A stretch of DNA of 38,906 nt from Paeniroseomonas aquatica. Its GTDB lineage: Bacteria > Pseudomonadota > Alphaproteobacteria > Acetobacterales > Acetobacteraceae. Positions 8,024 to 17,308 of this stretch are shown in pieces. The translations under genes and the position numbers were made by a program. Every line of letters starts with the position of its first letter. Within the stretch, counting starts at the first letter, position 1. The DNA lies in NCBI RefSeq assembly GCF_030409335.1, contig NZ_JAUFPN010000125.1:1-38906 (forward strand). Direction: 5' to 3'. The notes under the pieces are model-generated. The model searched no databases. It saw only the letters and a program-made list of their open reading frames with translations, and was not told where the DNA came from.

Positions 8024-8311
8024 CTAAATCTGCCAGCGGAGCAACCAATCGGCCTTGGACGCCAAGCCGCCGCGCTCCGCCTCCTCGCCAACCAACGCAA
8101 ACTCGATCTTCCGGGTCTGCGCCAGGAGGCAAATCCGGATGAACCAGGCAAAGAGGCGGTCGGCATCGGCTTCAGTGGCGGCCTGGTGAATGTCTGTGCA
8201 GAACGCATAGAAACCATGTTCCGGTTCGGCCCAGTCACGCTGTGCCGTCCATCGGTCCGCGCCGTGGTCGGGGAAGCCACCTTGGCGGCGCGAAAAATGC
8301 TGGCCACTCAC
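8024..8311 (-). CDS. Hypothetical protein (95 aa)
   Basis: This is a minus-strand frame of 95 codons. It has a mixed, soluble composition with many aromatic and charged residues: EPEHGFYAFCTDIHQAAT, then a probable helix around residues 48-65 (ADADRLFAWFIRICLLAQT). A GTG start at 8311 is preferred because AGGG on the minus strand lies about 7 nt upstream; TTG 8317 is the alternative. Just upstream is a 7-bp palindrome (8318-8338) that could be its operator. It resembles no family I recognise. It belongs to the lower-GC patch following tRNA-Glu, which suggests accessory DNA. Coding status is plausible but unproven. Confidence 0.4.
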   Translation of the reverse strand: MSGQHFSRRQGGFPDHGADRWTAQRDWAEPEHGFYAFCTDIHQAATEADADRLFAWFIRICLLAQTRKIEFALVGEEAERGGLASKADWLLRWQI

Positions 8312-8317
8312 AATCAA

Positions 8318-8338
8318 ACCCTAGTTTTAACCTAGGGT
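8318..8338. promoter_or_regulatory. Palindrome upstream of the 8024-8311 gene
   Basis: ACCCTAG (8318-8324) and CTAGGGT (8332-8338) are perfect inverted arms around TTTTAAC. The AT-rich centre in a GC-rich genome, and its place directly before a minus-strand start, fit a repressor operator or promoter element. The binding protein is unknown. Confidence 0.35.
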
Positions 8339-8437
8339 CACGTTCGACCGTATACCGGACTTATTGCATTGTAATCACTCATCTATTGCGCGCCCGTTGG
8401 CGACGCTGCGGATTGCGCCGCCCCGGGCCACCCCGCG

Positions 8438-8755
8438 TCACTGCCGCGACAGGCTGCGCCGCTCCGCCTCGATCCGGCGCCGGTCCTCGTCGAGCTGCCG
8501 CTGCTGCGCATCCAGCCGCCGGTCCGCTTCGTCGAGCATGCGCATGCGATCCCGCGGATCCGAGCGGTCGTCATAGACCGGCCGCCGCTCGTCGCCCCGG
8601 CGCTGGGCGCCGCCACGCTGATCCTGCTGCTGGCTCTGCCCTCCCTGGAAACCCTGCAGGATGCGGCCGATGGTGTCCTGCATGTCCTGCGCCGAAGCAG
8701 GGGCTGCCGCGGTGCCGAGCACGGCGCATAGGGTCATGACGAGAATGGGCTTCAT
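8438..8755 (-). CDS. Secreted protein with charged coiled-coil tail
   Basis: This 105-residue protein has a Sec signal peptide: MKPILVMTLCAVLGTAAAPASAQD, with likely cleavage after Ala-Ser-Ala near residue 23. The mature part has a Gln/Gly-rich linker (residues 37-55). A strongly charged helical segment follows from about residue 70 to the end (repeating RMLDEADRRL, QRQLDEDRRR, IEAERRSL), with heptad-like spacing typical of a coiled coil. ATG 8755 is chosen because AAGGA lies 7 nt upstream on the minus strand; the frame runs further 5' without a better start. I recognise no family. A periplasmic structural or envelope role is inference. It is divergent from the MerR/VIT-VWA pair across a 266-bp gap. 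Confidence 0.6.
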   Translation of the reverse strand: MKPILVMTLCAVLGTAAAPASAQDMQDTIGRILQGFQGGQSQQQDQRGGAQRRGDERRPVYDDRSDPRDRMRMLDEADRRLDAQQRQLDEDRRRIEAERRSLSRQ

Positions 8756-8961
8756 GCGGAGATCCTTGCCTATCGGGAGACAGCGCACGGCCGGGCCCTG
8801 AGGTTCAGTATCGCACCGACGATTCAGGGCGGAGTGTCGCTCCGCGTCGATCCGCGCCGCCCGACCGGGGGCTGCTCGCGGCATCCTGCCGAACTCCCGG
8901 CACCGGACCGAGCCCGAGATCACCCTCTCGGATTACTGACAAAAAAACATGTCGAAATGGC

Positions 8962-8991
8962 TTGCGTGGTCCCGAGCCAGGGGGCATCTAT
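8962..8991 (+). promoter_or_regulatory. Possible promoter of the MerR/VIT-VWA operon
   Basis: A weak -35-like TTGCGT (8962-8967) is followed 18 nt later by ATCTAT (8986-8991), a plausible -10. The -10 overlaps the left arm of the inverted repeat. The match is poor to moderate and only suggestive. Confidence 0.25.
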
Positions 8992-9014
8992 CGACAAGAA
9001 AGAATGTCGATAGA
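8987..9014. promoter_or_regulatory. Perfect 10-bp inverted repeat, probable operator of the MerR-type gene
   Basis: TCTATCGACA (8987-8996) and TGTCGATAGA (9005-9014) are perfectly complementary arms separated by AGAAAGAA. A further TGTCGA half-site lies at 8950-8955. MerR-family regulators bind such dyads in their own promoters. The right arm overlaps the ATG at 9004-9006 and ends just before the AGAGG ribosome binding site of GTG 9022, so bound protein would block transcription or translation start. Confidence 0.6.
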
Positions 9015-9021
9015 GGCTTTC

Positions 9022-9396
9022 GTGAACATCATTGAGCTGGCGGAGGTGGTGGGGGAGACACCCCGGCAGATCCGCTACCTGATCGCCGAGGGCTTCATCC
9101 CCAATCCGGACGGCAGCCGTGCCAGGCCGGAGTACCGGGAGAGCCATGTCGAGGCGATTCGCCGCTACCAGCGGTTGCGGCAGGACTACAAGCCGGCGCA
9201 GATCCGGATCCTGCTCGAGGCCGAGGCCCAGGCGCGGGATGCCGAGCGGATCCCGCTGGCGCCCGGCGTCACGCTGGTGATCACCCCGGCGCTGCTCGCC
9301 GCCGATACCCACCCCCGCGCCATCGGCGACCGCGCCGAGGCCGCGCTCCGCGCCTTCCTCCAGCATCCCACCAAGGAACCCCCCGATGCCGGCTAG
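9022..9396 (+). CDS. MerR-family transcriptional regulator
   Basis: This small DNA-binding protein (124 residues from GTG 9022) starts with a MerR winged helix: NIIELAEVVGETPRQIRYLI, then the wing with RPEYRESHVEAIRRYQRLRQ and a short helix (KPAQIRILLEAEAQ). There is no long dimerisation helix or Cys-rich metal site. Instead a short tail follows (APGVTLVITPALLA), so the inducer, if any, is unknown. GTG 9022 has AGAGG 5 nt upstream and gives the usual MerR N-terminus. ATG 9004 is the alternative, but it has a poor ribosome site and lies inside the inverted repeat. It overlaps the VIT-VWA gene by 11 nt, so the two are co-expressed. It probably autoregulates the pair through the dyad at 8987-9014. 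Confidence 0.8.
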   Translation: MNIIELAEVVGETPRQIRYLIAEGFIPNPDGSRARPEYRESHVEAIRRYQRLRQDYKPAQIRILLEAEAQARDAERIPLAPGVTLVITPALLAADTHPRAIGDRAEAALRAFLQHPTKEPPDAG

Positions 9397-11593
9397 CGCC
9401 ACCCCCATCCAAGACCCGCTGGGCCGCTTCCGCCACCTCGCCGTGCTGGCCGGCACCCAGCGGCCCATCCCCCTGGCCGCCACCCGCTTCGCCGTCCGCT
9501 TCCTCGGCAACCTGGCGCTGGTGACGGCGGAGCGGTGCTTCCGCAACGACGAGGACCACTCCATCGAGGCCACCATGACCTTCCCGGTGCCGGTCCAGGC
9601 GGCGCTGGTCGGCATGTCGGCGCGGATCGGCGAGCGGCGGGTCGTCGCCGCCACCCAGCGCAGGTCGGCGGCCCGCGCGACCTACGAGGCGGCGATCGAT
9701 GACGGCCGCACCGCGGTGCTGCATGAGGAGGTGCTGCGCGGGGTGCACATGATCAGCGTCGGCCACGTCCCGCCGGGCCAGGAGGTCGCCGTCCTGGGCA
9801 CCTGGGCCATTCCGCTGGCCGCGGCCGGCGGCGGCGCCCGGCTGGTCATCCCGACCACAGTCGGCGATGTCTATGGCCGCAGCCCGCTGCCGGACAGCGA
9901 CGACCTGATGCATGCGCCCATCCTGCTGGAGGCGGATCTCGAGGTGCGCTGCGACAGCGGCCTCGCCTCCCTTGAGGGCGGCCGACTGGTGGAGGGCAGG
10001 GCCCGCGTCACCCTCAATGCCCCCATCGCCATCCGGGTGACGGGCGCGGCCCCGCGCCTGCTGCATGGCCTGGCGGCCGACGGGCGCGCCGTGACCCTGG
10101 CGATCGAGCCGGCGCCGGCGGGCGAAGCCGTGCTCGACGCCCTCCTGCTGCTGGACAACTCCGGCTCGATGGACGAGGCCGCGGCCGGCGGCCATGGGAG
10201 CCGGGCCCGCATGCCCTCCAAGCACGCGGTGGCCCTGCATGGCCTGGCGGACATCGCTGCCGGCCTGCGCCCCGCCGACCGGCTGGATGTCTGGGAGTTC
10301 AACAGCCGGCCGCGGCATCTGGGCCTCGGGGTCGGCGCCGCCGCCGTGGGCGCGCTGGTCGCGCGGCTGCGGCCGCCCACCGGCGGGACCGAGACGGGAG
10401 AGGCGATCGAGGCCGCGCTCGCCGGGCAGGGGGCAGCGGATGTGTTGCTGGTGACCGACGGCCAAAGCCACGCCCTCGACGTGCATGGCCTGGCCCGGCG
10501 CGGCGCCCGCTTCACCGTGGTGCTGGTCGGCGAGGACAGCCTCGAGGCGAATGTCGGGCACCTGGCGGCGCTGACCGGCGGGGAGATCTTCGTCTCCTCC
10601 GGCCTCGACCTCGCCGAGGTGCTGCAGCGGGCCATCGCCTCCCTGCGCGGCGCCCGGCTGCACCAGCCGGGGATCGCCGCCGGCCAGGCGCCTGAGAGCG
10701 CCGCAGCCCTGACGGGCGGCATGCGGGCCACCGCCCGCTGGGAGCCTGCGGCTACGCCGGCCGCTCCCGCCGAGACCGGGGCCGAGGCGGGGGAGGGGCG
10801 GGCGATCGCCGCCTATGCCGCCTGGCTGGCGCTGCCGCGCCTGGGGGCGGCGGAGGCCGTGGCCCTGGCGGAGGCCGAGGGGGTGGTCTGCCACCTGACC
10901 TCGATGGTCCTGGTGGATGCGGCGGGCGAGGCGCAGCAGGGCATCCCGGCACAGCGCAAGGTGCCACTCATGTCCCTGGGACCCCTGGCCGGCCCGGACC
11001 CGCTCATGCCGATGGACGCCGCCTGCTATGCGGGTCCGGTGGTGGCCGCCATGCCGGCCTCCGCCCGTGCCGCGGCCGGGATGGCTCTGCCGCCCGACGC
11101 CACCGCCTCGCCCGCGCCCCGCTCCGGCCGGCCGCCGCGCATGGTCCAGTCCGGCAGTGCCGAGGCGGGCCGGCGGGATCCGGGCTTCCCGCCACCGCCG
11201 CGCGGTGCCGGGGCATTCGGGCGCCTGTCCAGCCGCGCCCGGTCCGGGGCCAGCCGGGGGGTGCCGATTACGGCGACCGCAGCCGCACCGGGAAACCTGC
11301 GGGGCAGCCTCGACCAGGTGGACTGGACCGGCAACATGGAGGCGCTGCGGCAAGGCCGGTTGCAGGGCAACGTGCCGCCCGAGGTCCTGGTGCAGCTGGA
11401 AGCGGCGGCCGGGCTCGCCGAGGTCAAGGCCCTGGCCGCCCTGCTGGGGGTGACGGCCGAGGCGGTGGCGGTATCCTTGCTGGCGCGGGCCGAGGGGATG
11501 TCCAGCCGTGGCGCGGCGCGCTTCGCCCGCACCGTCTTCGGCGCCGCCGACAAGGACCTGGTCGAGGCGGCGGCACGCGCCGTCGGCCTTTGA
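9386..11593 (+). CDS. VIT and von Willebrand factor A domain protein
   Basis: The 735-residue protein combines an N-terminal VIT domain (about residues 20-145; ATYEAAIDDGRTAVLHEEV and VPPGQEVAV are typical) with a VWA domain (about 248-420). The metal-ion-dependent adhesion site is complete: DNSGS (257-261), the Thr-rich PPTGGTETGEAI segment and VTDGQS. A family-type segment CHLTSMVLVD ... RKVPL follows near residues 500-540. After this comes a Pro/Arg-rich low-complexity stretch and a helical C-terminal domain of about 90 residues that I do not recognise. There is no signal peptide or membrane segment, so it is probably cytoplasmic. VIT-VWA proteins bind partners through the metal site; no partner enzyme lies next to it apart from the coupled MerR gene. 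ATG 9386 overlaps merR by 11 nt. Confidence 0.85.
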   Translation: MPASATPIQDPLGRFRHLAVLAGTQRPIPLAATRFAVRFLGNLALVTAERCFRNDEDHSIEATMTFPVPVQAALVGMSARIGERRVVAATQRRSAARATYEAAIDDGRTAVLHEEVLRGVHMISVGHVPPGQEVAVLGTWAIPLAAAGGGARLVIPTTVGDVYGRSPLPDSDDLMHAPILLEADLEVRCDSGLASLEGGRLVEGRARVTLNAPIAIRVTGAAPRLLHGLAADGRAVTLAIEPAPAGEAVLDALLLLDNSGSMDEAAAGGHGSRARMPSKHAVALHGLADIAAGLRPADRLDVWEFNSRPRHLGLGVGAAAVGALVARLRPPTGGTETGEAIEAALAGQGAADVLLVTDGQSHALDVHGLARRGARFTVVLVGEDSLEANVGHLAALTGGEIFVSSGLDLAEVLQRAIASLRGARLHQPGIAAGQAPESAAALTGGMRATARWEPAATPAAPAETGAEAGEGRAIAAYAAWLALPRLGAAEAVALAEAEGVVCHLTSMVLVDAAGEAQQGIPAQRKVPLMSLGPLAGPDPLMPMDAACYAGPVVAAMPASARAAAGMALPPDATASPAPRSGRPPRMVQSGSAEAGRRDPGFPPPPRGAGAFGRLSSRARSGASRGVPITATAAAPGNLRGSLDQVDWTGNMEALRQGRLQGNVPPEVLVQLEAAAGLAEVKALAALLGVTAEAVAVSLLARAEGMSSRGAARFARTVFGAADKDLVEAAARAVGL

Positions 11594-11664
11594 CGGCGGC
11601 ACCGCTTGGCACGGCGCCCTGACCGGCCGCATCATGCGGGAGCGACACCGGTCCGGGAAACACC

Positions 11665-12654
11665 ATGCGCTCCATCGACCTGCTGCTCGGGCGCCGCCGC
11701 CTGCTCGCCACGGCCGCCCTTGCGCCGGCAGGGGCAGCCGCCCAGGACGGTGGGGCCTGGCCGAACCGGCCGGTCCGCGCCGTCGTGCCCTATCCGCCCG
11801 GCGGGCCGAACGACATCATCGCCCGCCTCTACGCCCAGGCGCTGGGACCTATCCTGGGGCAGACCGTCTTGGTCGAGAACCGGGCCGGCGGCTCGGGCGT
11901 CAGCGGCACCGATTTCGTGGTGAAGTCCCCGGCCGACGGCTATGTCTTCGGCATCATCGACGGCGGCTCGCTCACCATCCTGCCGCATACCCAGCCGAGG
12001 ATGCCCTATCGCGTGCCGGAGGAGGTGACGCCGCTATCGGTCGTCACCCGCGTGCCGGAAGCGCTGGTCGCGCATCCCGGCCTCGGCGTGACGACCATGC
12101 CGGCGCTGCTGGACCTGGCACGGCGCCAGCCGGGGAGGCTCAACATCGGCACGGCCGGCGCCGCCGGCATCAGCCACCTGACGGCCTTGCTGTTCCGGGC
12201 GCAGACCGGGGCGGCGGTGGAGGTCGTGCCCTATCGCGGCGCCGCGCCGGCGGTGACCGACCTGATCGCCGGGCAGATCCAGCTGCTCTTCGCCGATCTG
12301 CCGCCGCTGCTGCCGCATATCCGCGCCGGCGCGATGACGCCCCTCGCGCTGGCGGCGCGCCAGCGCAGCCCGGCGCTGCCGGAGGTGCCCACCACCGGCG
12401 AGGTCGGCTTCCCGAAGCTCCTGGCGGAGAACTGGTACTGCGCCGTGGCGCCGCGCGGGCTGCCGCCGCCCATCGCCGCCCGGCTCTCGGCCGCGCTGAA
12501 GGACGCGAGCGAGGCGCCCGGGGTGCGGAGGGAGCTGGCCAGCCAGGGCGCGGAAGCGGCCTGGACCTCGCCCGAGGCGATGCTCGCCCTGATGCGCGAG
12601 GATTCGGAGAATTGGCGCCAGATCGTCCTGGCCTCCGGCGTGCGGTCCGAGTAG
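11665..12654 (+). CDS. Bug/TctC-family periplasmic solute-binding protein
   Basis: This is a periplasmic binding protein of the tripartite tricarboxylate transporter family (Bug), which captures carboxylates or similar small solutes. The 329 residues start with a twin-arginine-like signal (GRRRLLATAALAPAGAAAQD). The Bug fold follows: WPNRPVRAVVPYPPGGPNDIIAR, VENRAGGSG, DFVVKSPADGY, VEVVPYRGAAPAVTDLIAGQIQ and the PEVPTTGEVGFP segment. The conserved Asp/Asn and Gly-rich ligand-loop positions are present. No TctA or TctB membrane subunit is nearby, so it is an orphan binding protein, as is common in Acetobacteraceae and Burkholderiales. The ligand cannot be predicted. It is convergent with oxyR, 34 bp away, with no clear terminator between. 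Confidence 0.88.
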   Translation: MRSIDLLLGRRRLLATAALAPAGAAAQDGGAWPNRPVRAVVPYPPGGPNDIIARLYAQALGPILGQTVLVENRAGGSGVSGTDFVVKSPADGYVFGIIDGGSLTILPHTQPRMPYRVPEEVTPLSVVTRVPEALVAHPGLGVTTMPALLDLARRQPGRLNIGTAGAAGISHLTALLFRAQTGAAVEVVPYRGAAPAVTDLIAGQIQLLFADLPPLLPHIRAGAMTPLALAARQRSPALPEVPTTGEVGFPKLLAENWYCAVAPRGLPPPIAARLSAALKDASEAPGVRRELASQGAEAAWTSPEAMLALMREDSENWRQIVLASGVRSE

Positions 12655-12688
12655 CGGCGGCGACGGCGGCGGCGACCCATCAGGCCCG

Positions 12689-13594
12689 CTAGACCATCCC
12701 CGTGGCCGCCCCGGCCGCGAAGCCGCGCAGCCGCGTGGCGATGACCCCGCCCACCGCATCCAGGGCCAGGCGCCGGGGGAAGCTGGTGCGCCAGGCGATC
12801 CGCACGGTCCGCCCCGCATTGGTGGCCAGCGGCCGCAGCACGATGCCCGCGTCCTGCGCCGCGCCGGCGGCCAGGGCGGGCAGCAGCGTCGTGCCGTAGC
12901 CGGCGGCCACCATGTTGAGCAGGGTCGAGAGGCTGGCGGCCCGCAGCGTATGGCCCAGCGCCCCGCTGCGCCCGCAGGCCTCGAGCGCCTGGTCGCGCAG
13001 GCAGTGCCCGTCCGCCAGCACCAGGATATCCGGCGCCAGCTCGGCCTCGGCCACCACCGCCTGCCCGGCCAGCGGATGGTCGGGCGGCAGCGCCGCCAGG
13101 AAGGGCTCGGCGAAGAGCGGCTGGCTCGCCAGGTCCGGCCCGTCGACCTCGGAGGCCAGCAGGGCCGCATCCAGCTCATGCGCCCGCAGCCGCTTGAGCA
13201 GCACGGTCGTCTGGTCCTCCCAGGGTTCCAGCTCCAGCGCCGGGAGGGCATCGCGCAGCGGGCCGAAGACCAGCGGCAGCAGATAGGGCGCCAGCGTCGG
13301 GATGATGCCGAGCCGGAAGCGCCCCGCCATGGGGTCGTGCAGGCCGCGGGCCACGGCGAGGATCGCATCCGCCTCGGCCACCGCGGTGCGGACATGGCCG
13401 ATCAGTGCTTCGCAGGCGGCGGTCGGCACCACCTTCTTGCTGCCGCGCTCGAACAGGGCGACGCCGAGCAGCTCCTCCAGCTTGCGCAGCTGGACCGAGA
13501 GCGTCGGCTGGCTGATGCCGCAGGCCTCGGCGGCGCGGCCGACATGCTCATGCTCGGCGACCGCCAGCAGGTATCTGAGGTCGCGCAGGTTCAT
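12689..13594 (-). CDS. oxyR: Hydrogen-peroxide-sensing LysR regulator OxyR
   Basis: OxyR activates peroxide-defence genes when H2O2 oxidises a cysteine pair. The 301-residue protein has an N-terminal LysR helix-turn-helix (MNLRDLRYLLAVAEHEHVGR through SQPTLSVQLRKLEELLG). The sensor segment is GHCLRDQALEAC, with Cys198 and Cys207 at the spacing of the redox cysteines in E. coli OxyR (199 and 208). NMVAAGYGTTLLP follows, as in OxyR. ATG 13594 gives the standard N-terminus although no strong ribosome site is visible; the frame continues upstream but that part is not protein-like. It is divergent from katG and an ATAG-N7-CTAT element lies between them. The gene order and cysteines make the assignment firm. 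Confidence 0.93.
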   Translation of the reverse strand: MNLRDLRYLLAVAEHEHVGRAAEACGISQPTLSVQLRKLEELLGVALFERGSKKVVPTAACEALIGHVRTAVAEADAILAVARGLHDPMAGRFRLGIIPTLAPYLLPLVFGPLRDALPALELEPWEDQTTVLLKRLRAHELDAALLASEVDGPDLASQPLFAEPFLAALPPDHPLAGQAVVAEAELAPDILVLADGHCLRDQALEACGRSGALGHTLRAASLSTLLNMVAAGYGTTLLPALAAGAAQDAGIVLRPLATNAGRTVRIAWRTSFPRRLALDAVGGVIATRLRGFAAGAATGMV

Positions 13595-13615
13595 CGGGTC
13601 AGTGTCACTGCCATG

Positions 13616-13652
13616 ATAGACGGAGCCTATCAAAAAGGTTGGAAGCCTTTGC
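13616..13652. promoter_or_regulatory. OxyR binding site in the oxyR-katG intergenic region
   Basis: ATAG (13616-13619), seven bases, then CTAT (13627-13630) is an exact OxyR half-operator. The surrounding TGATAG/CTATCA arms extend the dyad to 6 bp. One helical step on, GTTG-N7-TTGC (13638-13652) is a degenerate second half at the spacing known for tetrameric OxyR. It lies 22 bp upstream of the oxyR start, fitting autoregulation and divergent activation of katG. Sequence match and context support it; binding is untested. Confidence 0.65.
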
Positions 13653-13741
13653 TTCCTTTTACCGTGGGGATGCCGGTAGCGTCGTGCCACGCCAGGCAAC
13701 GAAGGAGGCACGGCGGACCGGAGAACGCCTGCAGACGGTGA

Positions 13742-16102
<2,361 letters not shown>

Positions 16103-16119
16103 GGTCGATCGGTCCGCTG

Positions 16120-16153
16120 GCCGGGCGCAGCCAGGGTCCTGGCTGCGCCCGGC
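16120..16153 (+). terminator. katG terminator hairpin
   Basis: A perfect 15-bp stem (16120-16134 with 16139-16153; arms begin GCCGGGCGCAG and CTGGCTGCGCC) closes a GGTC tetraloop 17 bp after the katG stop. There is no U-tract, but the stem is very stable. Confidence 0.7.
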
Positions 16154-16330
16154 TTGCCGGATGCCCGCCGGCATCCCGCGCTTGGCGAGGGGGTGGTCGC
16201 CGCACCTGAACGGGCGGTTGCATGGCAGCACGGATCGCCACGCGGAGGCCCATGGCTTGGATTTCCGCCTTGCCACGCCACCTGTTTGCCCGGATCAGTG
16301 GTACCTTGCCGCAACTCAAGGATTTGCCCG

Positions 16331-17227
16331 TTGAAGCTGTCGCGCCTGTCGAGCCTGGGCCAGCCCGTTTCCCACGCCGTCGCTGGCCGTCACCTGCATG
16401 GCATCGACCGCCGCGCCGCAGCCCATGGTGCCATCGGCCGGGGCCTCGAGGCGGTACCGCCCGCATCACCCTCGATCGACCTGCGGGTCGCCTCCTACAA
16501 TGTCCACAAATGCGTTGGCACCGACGGGAAGTTCGACCCCTGCCGCGTCGCCTCCGTCATCGCGGAGCTGGATGCCGACGTCGTTGCCCTGCAGGAGGCG
16601 GACCGCCGCTTCGGCCGCCGCACCGGGCTGCTGGATGTCCGCACCCTCGAGCAGCGTGCCGGGCTGGTACCGGTCCCGGTCTCGCAGATCCCCGATGGGC
16701 TCGGCTGGCATGGCAATGCCCTGTTGGTCCGCCCCGGCACGATCTGCCGCTTCCGGCGCCTCGCCCTGCCGGGTGCGGAACCGCGCGGGGCCGTCATCGC
16801 CGAGTTGGTCCTGCCCGGGTCGGGCGCGCCGCTGCAGGTCATCGCCGCCCATTTCGGCCTGCTCCGCCGCTGCCGCACCCGCCAGGTCGAGGCGGTGCTG
16901 GCGGCCCTGGCGGCGGGCTCCGACCTGCCGACGCTGATGATGGGCGACCTGAACGAGTGGCGGGGCGACGCCCGCCGTTCCGGCCTGCGCGCCTTCGAGC
17001 CCCTGTTCGGCCCGGTGGGCCAGACGCCGGCGAGCTTTCCCTCGCGGCGGCCCCTGCTCTCGCTCGACCGCATCCTGGGCTGCCCGCGGGCGCGCGTCCT
17101 CACCATCGAGGCGCATCACAGCCCGCTGGCCCGGGTCGCCTCGGATCACCTGCCGCTCAAGGCGAGGATCAGGCTCGCCATGCCGGGGCTGGAGGCGGCC
17201 GCTCCGATGCAGGCCAAGGCGGCCTGA
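16331..17227 (+). CDS. Endonuclease/exonuclease/phosphatase (EEP) family protein, YbhP-like
   Basis: This is a metal-dependent phosphodiesterase or phosphatase of the EEP fold (DNase I / exonuclease III superfamily). Visible motifs in order: RVASYNVHKCVG (near residue 55), VVALQEADRRFGRRTG with the metal-binding Glu, GNALLVR, VIAAHFGLLRRCRTRQ, MMGDLNEW, LSLDRIL and the C-terminal SDHLPL. No ATG fits. TTG 16331 is chosen because AAGGA (16318-16322) lies 8 nt upstream; the frame stays open further upstream into the katG terminator, which is not protein-like. It precedes a ClsC-like phospholipase D by 81 bp, the same gene pairing as ybhP-clsB in E. coli, so a role in phospholipid or membrane metabolism is plausible. 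The substrate is unknown. Confidence 0.8.
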   Translation: MKLSRLSSLGQPVSHAVAGRHLHGIDRRAAAHGAIGRGLEAVPPASPSIDLRVASYNVHKCVGTDGKFDPCRVASVIAELDADVVALQEADRRFGRRTGLLDVRTLEQRAGLVPVPVSQIPDGLGWHGNALLVRPGTICRFRRLALPGAEPRGAVIAELVLPGSGAPLQVIAAHFGLLRRCRTRQVEAVLAALAAGSDLPTLMMGDLNEWRGDARRSGLRAFEPLFGPVGQTPASFPSRRPLLSLDRILGCPRARVLTIEAHHSPLARVASDHLPLKARIRLAMPGLEAAAPMQAKAA

Positions 17228-17308
17228 GCGGGCGGCGACACGGCCAAACCCGGACGCGTCCCGACCGTTGAGGCTGCAGCAAGGATCAGGCGGCGTGCGG
17301 GAGGGGAC

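Noticed and set aside
6970-8440. Attachment-site repeat of the tRNA-Glu 3' end
   Set aside because: The only similar stretch downstream (around 7165, CGAATCC) is too short and mismatched to count as an att repeat, and no integrase is present.
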